From positions 1-43,514 of the forward strand of contig CAOJFV010000008.1 in NCBI GenBank assembly GCA_948434985.1: DNA of 43,514 bases. Reading direction: 5' to 3'. The DNA is from an uncultured Clostridium sp. GTDB taxonomy: Bacteria; Bacillota; Clostridia; TANB77; CAG-508. The first letter of the stretch is position 1, and each line of letters opens with the position of its first letter. This document shows positions 18,397-26,120 of the stretch, one piece after another. The notes beneath the pieces were generated by a model. The model worked only from the letters and a program-made list of their open reading frames with translations. It had not been told where the DNA came from and made no database searches. A program made the position numbers and the translations under genes.

Positions 18397-18933
18397 TTAT
18401 TTAATCTCATACTCTTTTATTTCTCCATTTTTCAACCCTAGGTTTAAAAATTTCCCATCTTTCGGTATTCCATTAAAATATGCATAAAATGCCTTTGATA
18501 CTCCACTATGAGCAACTATCAAAACTTTATTATAATTTTTGCTCTTCAATTCATTAATAAAACTAGTTACACGATTAAATAAATTATCAATACTTTCTTC
18601 TGTACCATATTTAATATTAGAATAATAATCCCAATAAACCTCACGATTTGTACATTCTAATGGTTTACCTGCAAGATTTCCTGTCTTCCTTTCTTCTAAT
18701 CTATTATCAATAATAATTTTGTTATTGTTACAATTTATAATATTAGCTGTATGTATAGCTCTTTTTAACTGTGAAGAATAAATTATATCAAACTTTATAT
18801 TCATAATTTTATCTCTTAATTCTTCTGCTTGTTTTATTCCGTTTTCATTAATATCTTCGTCTAGTTCAACATTATCATACACTTTCTTTAAATTTGAATT
18901 AGTCTGCCCATGCCTTACTATATATATTTTCAT
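18397..18933 (-). CDS. Histidine phosphatase family protein (phosphoglycerate mutase-like)
   Basis: 178 aa from ATG 18933, chosen for the AGAGGA site 6 bases upstream. The catalytic RHG motif is in IYIVRHGQTNSN near the N-terminus, with the second His in IVAHSGVSKAF near residue 150 and the Glu region LEERKTGNLAGK between. Members dephosphorylate sugar phosphates, nucleotides or phosphoproteins; the substrate is unknown. It starts 13 bases after the RhuM stop, so the two may be cotranscribed. Confidence 0.8.
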   Translation of the reverse strand: MKIYIVRHGQTNSNLKKVYDNVELDEDINENGIKQAEELRDKIMNIKFDIIYSSQLKRAIHTANIINCNNNKIIIDNRLEERKTGNLAGKPLECTNREVYWDYYSNIKYGTEESIDNLFNRVTSFINELKSKNYNKVLIVAHSGVSKAFYAYFNGIPKDGKFLNLGLKNGEIKEYEIK

Positions 18934-18946
18934 AATATTCCTCTTT

Positions 18947-19936
18947 TCATTTATTTCTTTCATTTAGTATTTTTATCATTTTATCAAAATCGCTTTCTAA
19001 TTGCCTCATTTCTCTTTCCCTATATATTTCAAATTCTCTTTCTGCCTTTTCTACTGCTTCTTTATGTGATATTCTTCCATTATCCTCTAATAACTTTCTT
19101 TTATTTTGTACTATTTGATTATCTAATTCATTTATCCAATCATTCATTGTCATTTCTCTTTGTTCTAGAGCTTGCAATTCTGCGAAATCTAAAAATTGTG
19201 ATACTAATAAATTTAATCTTTGTAATTCTATCTCTGATAAATAATTTTTAGCTATTTTCACATCATCAACAGTTATATAATCCCCTTTAAAGTTAGTCAT
19301 TCCCACAAATGGCTTTTCATTATCTACTCTTTCATATATAACCTCTGCTGCTGTATGTTCATGTACTGCATAATGTAACTTATTCTGTACAGTTGCAAAA
19401 AATTTTTTTGTTAAATCTGCTCGTGGATCATAATCTATTGATGTTGCATATATGTCTGTAACTTGTTGATAAAAATTTCTTTCAGATGAACGAATATCTC
19501 TAATTCTTTGTAGTAATTCTCTAAAATATCTATTTCCACCTTGTTTTAATCTTTCGTCATCCATTGTAAATCCTTTTTGCATATATTCATGCAATCTTTC
19601 AGTTGCCCATATTCTAAATCTTGTTGCAACTTGTGATTGCACTCTGTACCCTAATGCTATTATCATATCTAAATTATAATGATCAATGCTTCTTTTTACT
19701 TGTCTATTACCTTCATTTTGAACTAATAAGAATTTCTTATTAGTTGAATCATTATTTAATTCTTCATCCTTATAAATATTTCTTATATGCATAGAAATAT
19801 TTTCTTGAGTTGTTTTATATATTTGGGCGATTTGATTTTGATTTAACCATATATCTTCATCTACAAATTTAACATCGACTTTTGTAATTCCATCTTCATC
19901 TTGGTATATTATAATATTATTATCACTTTTTGACAT
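18947..19936 (-). CDS. RhuM family protein
   Basis: 329 aa. The N-terminal part (DEDIWLNQNQIAQIYKTTQE followed by a second segment, YNLDMIIALGYRVQSQVATR) matches the RhuM family, which often accompanies Fic/DOC or restriction systems on mobile elements and has a KilA-like DNA-binding look. The C-terminal 70 residues form a charged coiled coil. A ribosome site AGGA precedes the ATG. Function is unknown; its presence supports the mobile nature of the island. Confidence 0.8.
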   Translation of the reverse strand: MSKSDNNIIIYQDEDGITKVDVKFVDEDIWLNQNQIAQIYKTTQENISMHIRNIYKDEELNNDSTNKKFLLVQNEGNRQVKRSIDHYNLDMIIALGYRVQSQVATRFRIWATERLHEYMQKGFTMDDERLKQGGNRYFRELLQRIRDIRSSERNFYQQVTDIYATSIDYDPRADLTKKFFATVQNKLHYAVHEHTAAEVIYERVDNEKPFVGMTNFKGDYITVDDVKIAKNYLSEIELQRLNLLVSQFLDFAELQALEQREMTMNDWINELDNQIVQNKRKLLEDNGRISHKEAVEKAEREFEIYREREMRQLESDFDKMIKILNERNK

Positions 19937-20066
19937 ATATTTCCTCCATTATTAATTTTTTATAAGTATATCATAGTAACTATTATTCTTCAAGATTTTT
20001 GCAAAACCTTGTTCTTTTTCTGCCTTAATTTTCCCCCTTTAAATGTAAGCAAAATGTTCTAATATT

Positions 20067-20140
20067 TTACAATTCTACTTTGCAAACCACATTGTGCATA
20101 ATTTTTTCCATTACAATATAGCTTGTCCTTTTTTGCCCAT
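20067..20140 (-). pseudogene. Third, minimal ylmC remnant
   Basis: The ATG and about three codons match the ylmC start, then the sequence jumps to the tail found at the end of the 18.0-kb copy (VVCKVEL in one frame). A deletion between two GCAAAAA-type repeats would explain it. It sits directly downstream of the second araC copy and its hairpin, mirroring the intact araC-ylmC order at 9.3-10.5 kb. Confidence 0.5.
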
Positions 20141-20175
20141 AAAAAACATCCCATATATTATATGAGGTATTTTTT
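20141..20175 (-). repeat. Third copy of the araC/ylmC hairpin
   Basis: Same sequence as at 9582-9613 apart from a few substitutions. The flanking bases up to the araC stop are also conserved between the two araC loci, marking the edge of the direct repeat. Confidence 0.6.
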
Positions 20176-20216
20176 ATTATAATGTCATTTAATTATACAA
20201 TATTAAACTGTGATTT

Positions 20217-21044
20217 TTATTGTTTGCATATTGGTATCCAGATTTCTGTATTCTTTTCATCATATAGTTCAAAATCTATATCCATATTTTGTTTGTACTC
20301 AGATGTAACAAAATATTCTTTATAAATTTGGGTCCAAAGTTTGTTTATATCTTCGGCTTTGTTTCCTTCACATTTAAAAACAACCCATTTACTTTTTTCA
20401 ACATTAATAATTTCTGTTTCAGGAACTTGTTCATCATTTTCTTCCATTTCTATTCCAATTCCATACTTATATTCTTTTGCATTATTTTCTCCAACACAAA
20501 CTCCCAATGTACACCTTGTAAAATCTTTTGAAATTTATCTTAATTTTCCATTTGCTTTAATTTCATTCCAAAATTTAGGTATTTCATTTTTAGTTTCGAT
20601 ATTAAAATCTCTTATAATTGCACATATTTTAAACGCATCTTTATTTTCTATTCTGTAATCCATAATATTACCTCCTTCTAAATTTAGACTTAAATGAACT
20701 TTACTAAATACTTTTAATTTTGTTCCATCCACTTTAGCCATTTTGGGAGTAACATTATGAAATTTAGTAAATGCTCTTGTAAAACTTTCATTACTATTAA
20801 ACTGATATTTTATTGCAACATCTAATATATTAGCTTTATAAATGCTTAACTCATCTGCAGCACAAGTTAACCTTCTATTTCTAATATACTCTGCAGGAGA
20901 TATTCCAATAACAACGCTAAAAATTCTATGAAAGTAGAATGATGATATTCCTAACTCTTTTGCTATTTTCTTATGATTAATATCTTCTTCAAGATTATCT
21001 TCAATATAATCTAGTGCTTTTTGAAGTTCTACAATATAATTCAT
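20217..21044 (-). pseudogene. Second araC/GyrI-type regulator, broken by a nonsense codon
   Basis: The same reading frame spans the full gene, but codon 170 is TAA (20537-20535) where the intact copy has GAA, splitting the protein after the AraC domain at the start of the GyrI-like domain. The ribosome site has decayed from AAGGAGG to a weak GGGG stretch. This is a true substitution, unlike the CGG breaks elsewhere. A product stopping at residue 169 would still contain both helix-turn-helix motifs, so residual DNA binding is conceivable. Confidence 0.8.
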
Positions 21045-21145
21045 AATCTTCCCCATTTCAAAGATAATTATAATGCTTATATAGTTTATTTTCTTGATTT
21101 TTCTTGCACAAATTTATTTTTTGTTTTCAATTCTAATAATAACAT

Positions 21146-21174
21146 AAAAAACACTTCAATATGAAGTGTTTTTT
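21146..21174 (-). terminator. Terminator after the L,D-transpeptidase gene
   Basis: Twelve-base perfect arms AAAAAACACTTC / GAAGTGTTTTTT with a 5-base loop. It can act on both strands and sits 17 bases past the stop. Confidence 0.85.
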
Positions 21175-21191
21175 GTATATATATTTTCATT

Positions 21192-22260
21192 CTATTTTGT
21201 TACAGTATTTTTATCTGTTATTTGATTTTTTGTTTCTGTTCCCTCAGTTGTATTTTCAGTTTTTTTATCATTCTCTTGGTTTGATATTTCATTTTTATTT
21301 GTTGTACTTGGTGTTGTATTATCTGGTTTACTTACTTCATTTTTATTAGTCAATTCCCCAGTTGTATTATTGGGTTTATTTGTATTGCTAATTGTGTTAT
21401 TTGATGTTTCTGGTTTTGTAACTGTATTGTTTTCATTTTTTTGTGGTTCTTTATAATTTTTCCAAGGGTTATTTGGATCTGGATCAGTTGGATCCCAGTT
21501 TCTTAAGTAATCTTCATATGAAGATATTTTCTTTGCTTTTGGTTTTCCAAGTGGTCCTGGGTTTGAACTACTATAAAATTCAACTTTAGTTCCATTTTTA
21601 CAGTTATCATATATCCATTTTGCATCTTGAACAGTTAAACGCACACAACCTGCTGATGCATCAGTTCCTAATTTATCATATTCCCAATATTCTAAGCTAT
21701 CAAGTTCTCCTTTTCGTAAATATGGCACTGAATGAAATAGAATATTTCCTTTTATTTGTGTACTATAATGCCCCCATACATACCCTTGAAGACGTAACCA
21801 TTCCCATCTTGCTGGAATTTTATATACTCCAGACGTTGGTGTTGCCGTACCTGTTGAACATACCATTGCTTTTACTGGTACTGTATAATTTCCATTATTG
21901 TCTTTTTTATATATTGTAACTACTTGTGCTCCATAGTTTACTTTTATATAGTATGTAGGTGTATTGTCTTTATTATTGTTTGAATTGTTAGTAGTTGTCT
22001 TATTTTCCTCATTTTTAGTATTTATTTCTTCGTTTTGTACTATGTTCTCACTAACTGTATTCCCGAGTGGTTTCTTCAACATCATTAATATCTACAATGT
22101 TTTTATTCTCTTCTACTTCTTGTTGGTCTTCATTTATTGGTTGCGCTATAGTTTGTTGTTTGTTACTATTATACATAGAATAAATTACTCCACCTATAGC
22201 TAGTAAAAGTACTATTATTATAACTGCTATTATAGCTTTTTTATTTTCTAATAATTTCAT
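21192..22260 (-). CDS. Membrane-anchored L,D-transpeptidase (YkuD domain), +1 shift at CGG
   Basis: 355 aa joined as complement(21192..22064, 22066..22260). Residues 9-29 form a membrane anchor (an AIIAVIIIVLLLAIGGVIYS stretch), then a low-complexity linker, a YkuD domain (about 105-215) and a Thr/Asn-rich tail. The catalytic Cys lies at about 205 in TDASAGCVRL, with a His at about 176 in ILFHSVPY. Such enzymes make 3-3 peptidoglycan crosslinks or attach proteins. The zero frame breaks after 65 codons at CGG (22065-22063, ACT CGG GAA); skipping C gives TGNTVSENIVQNEE in register. Without the shift, the anchor and enzyme would be separate pieces. This is the one site with CGGG. Confidence 0.85.
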
Positions 22261-22386
22261 ATGTTATTTCCCCTTTTTCTTAATCTTATGTTACTTTTAT
22301 ATTATAACATAATAATAATTTATTTGCTATGGTAATTTATGAAATTTAATGTTTACTATATATTATCCAAAAATACTTATTTAATC

Positions 22387-22415
22387 CTTGAATTTATGAT
22401 AAAACTGTGTTAAAA
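22387..22415 (+). promoter_or_regulatory. Probable serS promoter
   Basis: TTGAAT, 17 bases, TAAAAT, about 110 bases upstream of the serS start. The only other good elements nearby belong to this leader. Confidence 0.55.
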
Positions 22416-22477
22416 TATTTATATTAATAATAAACATTAGCAAAAGAATAGTACTAATTTTTAGTTTTATATAGAGA

Positions 22478-22513
22478 GCCTATCTTATAGTTTATAAGGG
22501 CGTTTTTTGTTTT
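22478..22513 (+). terminator. Terminator-like hairpin in the serS leader
   Basis: GCC and CTTATA pair with TATAAG and GGC around a 3-base loop, with a 3-base bulge, then GTTTTTTGTTTT. It lies between the promoter and the AGGAGG site of serS, so it could attenuate transcription. I see no T-box sequence in this short leader. Confidence 0.5.
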
Positions 22514-22528
22514 ATAGGAGGTATATTT

Positions 22529-23821
22529 ATGTTAGATATCAAATTTGTAAGAGAAAATCCAGAGCTTGTTAAAGAAAATATAAAGAAAAAATTTCAAGAT
22601 CATAAACTTAATTTAGTTGATGAAGTTATAGAGCTAGATACTAAAAATAGAACTACTAAACTAAGAGGTGATGAACTTCGCTCACAACGTAATAGTTTAA
22701 GTAGTGAGATTGGTATCCTTATGAAAAATGGTGAAAAAGATAAGGCAGAAGCTATAAAAAAACAAGTTAGTAATATAAATGCAGAACTTGTAGAAAATGA
22801 AAAATTAGAAGCTAGTCTTGCTTTAGAAATTAAAGAAAAAATGATGAAAATACCAAATATAATTCATGAATCTGTTCCAATTGGTGAAAATGATTCTAAA
22901 AATGTAGAAGTGGAAAAATTTGGTGAACCTGTTGTTCCAAACTATGAAATTCCTTATCACGCTGATATTATGGAGAGTTTCTCTGGTATAGATTTAGACT
23001 CTGCAAGAAGAGTTGCAGGTAATGGTTTCTATTATTTAATGGGTGATATTGCAAGACTTCATAGTAGCGTTATTTCATATGCAAGAGATTTTATGATTAA
23101 CAAAGGATTTACATACTGTGTTCCACCTTTTATGATTCGTTCTGATGTTGTAACAGGTGTTATGAGTTTTGAAGAAATGGATGCTATGATGTATAAAATT
23201 GAAGGTGAAGATCTGTACTTAATTGGAACAAGTGAACATTCAATGATTGGTAAATTTAAAGATCAAATTTTACAAAAATCTAGCCTACCATATACAATGA
23301 CATCATATTCTCCTTGCTTTAGAAAAGAAAAAGGTTCTCATGGTATAGAAGAACGTGGAATTTATCGTATACATCAATTTGAAAAACAAGAAATGATTGT
23401 TGTTTGTGAACCAGAACAAAGTTATGAATGGTATAATAAAATGTGTTCTTATACAGTTGAATTATTTAGAAACTTAGATATTCCTGTTCGAACACTAGAA
23501 TGTTGCAGTGGTGACCTTGCAGATTTAAAAGCCAAGAGTGTTGATGTAGAGGCTTGGAGTCCAAGACAACAAAAATATTTTGAAGTTGGAAGCTGTTCAA
23601 ACTTAACAGATGCTCAAAGCAGACGTTTAGGTATTCGTATAAAAGGAGAAAAAGGTAATTATTATGCTCATACTTTAAATAATACTGTAGTTGCTCCTCC
23701 TCGTATGCTTATAGCTCTACTTGAAAACAACTATAATGAAGATGGAAGCATAAGTATTCCAAAAGCATTACAACCTTATATGGGCGGAAAAGAAAAACTA
23801 GAAAAACAAAAAATTTCCTAA
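22529..23821 (+). CDS. serS: Seryl-tRNA synthetase
   Basis: 430 aa, the usual length. The N-terminal helical arm (residues 1-105, tRNA-binding coiled coil) precedes the class II catalytic core, with motif 2 in SPCFRKEKGSHGIEERGIYR and motif 3 near the C-terminus in the VAPPRMLIALLEN segment. It charges tRNA-Ser (and tRNA-Sec) with serine. ATAGGAGGT sits 7 bases before the ATG. The one CGG trinucleotide near the end is out of frame (GGC GGA), so the gene is intact. Confidence 0.95.
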   Translation: MLDIKFVRENPELVKENIKKKFQDHKLNLVDEVIELDTKNRTTKLRGDELRSQRNSLSSEIGILMKNGEKDKAEAIKKQVSNINAELVENEKLEASLALEIKEKMMKIPNIIHESVPIGENDSKNVEVEKFGEPVVPNYEIPYHADIMESFSGIDLDSARRVAGNGFYYLMGDIARLHSSVISYARDFMINKGFTYCVPPFMIRSDVVTGVMSFEEMDAMMYKIEGEDLYLIGTSEHSMIGKFKDQILQKSSLPYTMTSYSPCFRKEKGSHGIEERGIYRIHQFEKQEMIVVCEPEQSYEWYNKMCSYTVELFRNLDIPVRTLECCSGDLADLKAKSVDVEAWSPRQQKYFEVGSCSNLTDAQSRRLGIRIKGEKGNYYAHTLNNTVVAPPRMLIALLENNYNEDGSISIPKALQPYMGGKEKLEKQKIS

Positions 23822-23828
23822 TGTTCGC

Positions 23829-23866
23829 TTGTTTTTTGTAAAAATATTATATAGTACTCATTATAG
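23829..23866 (+). promoter_or_regulatory. Conserved upstream block of type I element A (toxin promoter candidate)
   Basis: CTTGTTTTTTGTAAAAA and TATTATATAGTA recur, with small spacing changes, upstream of element B on the opposite strand (36217-36255). Conservation between otherwise different elements argues for a promoter; the exact -35 and -10 choice is unclear. Confidence 0.55.
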
Positions 23867-23916
23867 GAAATGAGAATAAACAGATGTGGTTTGCCTCCAA
23901 TAAGGAGGTGAGGCTT

Positions 23917-23967
23917 ATGATAGATACCAGATATTTAATAGCAATAATATACATATTATACTATTAA
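23917..23967 (+). CDS. Small hydrophobic peptide, putative type I toxin (element A)
   Basis: 16 aa: MIDTRYLIAIIYILYY. AAGGAGGTG lies 9 bases upstream and would be masked by CCTCC at 23894-23898 in a GCCTCC / GGAGG hairpin, a usual trait of type I toxin messages. ACAGATGTG (23880-23888) and CACATCTGT (23976-23984) can enclose the whole ORF. The message ends TAGGAAATGAGA (23864-23875) and TCTCATTTTCTA (24045-24056) are complementary. It is shorter than the element B peptide and could be degenerate. No homologue is known to me. Confidence 0.6.
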   Translation: MIDTRYLIAIIYILYY

Positions 23968-24056
23968 AAAACAGACACATCTGTAACCCGCTAAAGTTAG
24001 ATGTGCCAAATCACATTATACTGAGGTGAACCACGTTTGTGGTTTCTCATTTTCTA
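23966..24056 (-). ncRNA. Putative antitoxin RNA of element A
   Basis: A perfect promoter on the minus strand (TTGACA 24090-24085, 17 bases, TATAAT 24067-24062) should start transcription at about 24056. An intrinsic terminator ACAGA-TGTG-TCTGT plus TTTTT ends it at 23966, on the toxin stop codon. The roughly 90-base RNA is antisense to the toxin 3' untranslated region. The same geometry is seen in element B. Confidence 0.65.
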
Positions 24057-24061
24057 TGTAT

Positions 24062-24090
24062 ATTATACATAAATTTTATTTTATTGTCAA
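24062..24090 (-). promoter_or_regulatory. Consensus promoter of antitoxin RNA A
   Basis: TTGACA-17-TATAAT with no mismatch, read on the minus strand, one of the few perfect matches in the window. It faces away from engB. Confidence 0.75.
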
Positions 24091-24126
24091 TTGCAAAATA
24101 AAAAATAGATTAAAAGAGGTTAGAAA

Positions 24127-24709
24127 ATGAAAGTCAATAATCCTAAATTTGAAGTTTCTGCTGTTAGTCCAAAACAATACCCTAATAACAACCTTCCTGA
24201 AATTGTTCTAGTTGGAAAATCTAATGTTGGAAAATCTTCATTTGTAAACACTATGATTAATAGAAAATCTCTTGCTAGAACTAGTAGTGAACCTGGTAAG
24301 ACAAGACAAATTAATTTTTATAATATAGATAATAAATTTTATTTTGTGGATTTACCTGGATATGGTTATAGTAAGATGTCAAAACTTGAGCAAGAAAAAG
24401 TTGGTAAATTTACAGAAGAGTATTTAGTTAAAAGAAATACTATTTCTCTTATTATATTTCTAATAGATATTCGTCATAAACCTACTGAAAATGATAGACT
24501 TATGTACGATTATGTTGTTAGATCTAATTTACCTTTTATGGTACTTGCAAATAAAGCTGATAAAATCGCTCCTACTAAAGTTGATTCTTATGTTGAAGAT
24601 TTAAAAAAAGAACTTCGGTATTTCTTTTAGTACAATTCTTCCCTTTTCTTCAGAGAAAAAAATATATACAGATATAGTGTGGGATAAAATAGAAGAATTT
24701 ATATTTTAA
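24127..24709 (+). CDS. engB: EngB/YihA ribosome-biogenesis GTPase, +1 shift at CGG
   Basis: 193 aa joined as 24127..24615 and 24617..24709. G1 GKSNVGKSS (30-38), G3 DLPGYG (75-80) and G4 NKAD (142-145) identify the EngB family, a GTPase needed for large-subunit assembly. The zero frame ends at codon 167 after an in-frame CGG (24616-24618, CTT CGG TAT), cutting off the C-terminal helix. Skipping C continues as LGISFSTILPFSSEKKIYTD and reaches a stop at the family's usual length, with the common LPFSS element restored. AGAGG precedes the ATG. Confidence 0.9.
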
Positions 24710-24749
24710 CTTATAAAATCATTAATACAGAAAGGACTGTTTACAAGTT

Positions 24750-25283
24750 ATGAAACTAAATGAAGATAGTGAAATTTTAGCAGAAAATAAAGTATTAATT
24801 TTATATATTTTAGATAAGCTTGATAAGCCAATAGATAATGATAATCTTTTAAAACTTACATTATCAATTAAAGAGATGAATTACTTTTATTTTCAACAAT
24901 TTTTATTAGATTTACTTGAAAATAAATATATTATTGGTTATACAGAAGACGAAAAAACCATGTATAAAATAACAGACCTAGGAAAAGAAACATTGTCTCT
25001 TACAGATGATATCTTGCCAGGTATTATGAAACTTCAAATTGATAATGCTTTAAATAGAGAAGTAGATGATGTACAGTACAAGGACCATGCATTCTCTGAA
25101 TTTACTCCAAAAAATGAACATGAATTTATAGTTACTTGTAAATTAGTTAAAAATAATGTGACTATTTTTGAAGTGAAACTTCAAGCGGGTTCTAGTGAAG
25201 AAGCAAAACATATTGCTGAAAAATGGGAAAATAATTATGAAGAAATTTATCCTATTATTGTAGATATATTAGGTGGAAAGTAA
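24750..25283 (+). CDS. DUF4364 family protein
   Basis: 177 aa. An N-terminal winged-helix-like region (ENKVLILYILDKLDKPIDND) and overall length match the clostridial DUF4364 family, of unknown function. AAAGGA lies about 13 bases before the ATG. It follows engB by 40 bases and ends at a shared terminator with the convergent methyltransferase gene. The GCGGG near 25189 is read GCG GGT, so it is not an in-frame CGG. Confidence 0.75.
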   Translation: MKLNEDSEILAENKVLILYILDKLDKPIDNDNLLKLTLSIKEMNYFYFQQFLLDLLENKYIIGYTEDEKTMYKITDLGKETLSLTDDILPGIMKLQIDNALNREVDDVQYKDHAFSEFTPKNEHEFIVTCKLVKNNVTIFEVKLQAGSSEEAKHIAEKWENNYEEIYPIIVDILGGK

Positions 25284-25319
25284 AAGATAACAACCGCAAA
25301 GTCGCGGTTGTTATCTTTT
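25283..25319. terminator. Bidirectional terminator between convergent genes
   Basis: AAGATAACAACCGC and GCGGTTGTTATCTT form a 14-bp perfect stem with a 6-base loop, flanked by A and T residues. It lies between DUF4364 and the methyltransferase gene. Confidence 0.9.
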
Positions 25320-26112
25320 ACCTTCTATTTATTTTCTGTCTTACATATTCATATAAAATTACACTTGTTGCAACTGATGCATTTAGACTTTCTGTTTTTC
25401 CTAGCATTGGAATTTTTGCTTTTATATCTGCCATATCTAAAATCTCGTTTGATACTCCATTTGCTTCATTTCCAATTACAATTACTTTTTTATCATATTC
25501 AACATCATATATACTATCTTCAGTTTTAAGTGATGTAGCAACTACTTTGAATTTATGTTTTTTTATTTCTTTCAATGTTTTTACTAAATCTTCAGCTATA
25601 ATAACTTTAACTCTAAATATTGCTCCCATTGTTGATCTAACAACTTTCGGATTGTATGCATCAGCTGTTTCTTTTGATATAATTATTTGTTTTAAACCTA
25701 CACTATCTGCAGTTCTTAAGATTGTACCTAAATTTCCTGGGTCTTGTATTCCATCCAATACAACAATAACATCTTGGTCATAATCTATCGCATCTTCTTT
25801 ATTGTCTTTTTCTACTACCGCTAAAATCCCTTGTGGATTCGTTACTTCTGTTACTGCTCCAAAAACTTTTTCTGATACATATATACAATTGTATTTAGCA
25901 ATTTCATACATTAATTTTTGTTCTATTAAGTTGTTTTCTACACAGTCTTCGCATACAACTATTGTATCAATTTTAGCATTTTCTTCAACTGCTTCTTCTA
26001 TTAGTTTAATTCCTTCAACAATATACTTATTTTCTATTTCTCTGTATTTCTTATCTTTAAGTTTTCGTATATTTTTTATAACTTCATTATCTTTACTTGT
26101 TATAACTTGCAT
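25318..26112 (-). CDS. TrmH/SpoU-family RNA 2'-O-methyltransferase
   Basis: 264 aa from ATG 26112, chosen because GGAGG lies 5 bases upstream; a frame seven codons longer (26133) runs through the mfd stop region. The N-terminal substrate-binding domain (about 1-95) is followed by a SPOUT knot with VVLDGIQDPGNLGTILRTAD, IGNEANGVS and the C-terminal LNASVATSVILYEY. The typical target is an rRNA or tRNA ribose. It begins 8 bases after the shift-restored stop of mfd, which makes a coupled pair. Confidence 0.85.
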   Translation of the reverse strand: MQVITSKDNEVIKNIRKLKDKKYREIENKYIVEGIKLIEEAVEENAKIDTIVVCEDCVENNLIEQKLMYEIAKYNCIYVSEKVFGAVTEVTNPQGILAVVEKDNKEDAIDYDQDVIVVLDGIQDPGNLGTILRTADSVGLKQIIISKETADAYNPKVVRSTMGAIFRVKVIIAEDLVKTLKEIKKHKFKVVATSLKTEDSIYDVEYDKKVIVIGNEANGVSNEILDMADIKAKIPMLGKTESLNASVATSVILYEYVRQKINRR

Positions 26113-26120
26113 AATTCCTC

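Noticed and set aside
20217-20507. A separate 96-aa GyrI-like protein
   Set aside because: It is the same frame as the second araC copy after a TAA codon, so it is part of a pseudogene.
22261-22528. T-box riboswitch before serS
   Set aside because: The leader is too short, and I cannot find the T-box core or a specifier loop.
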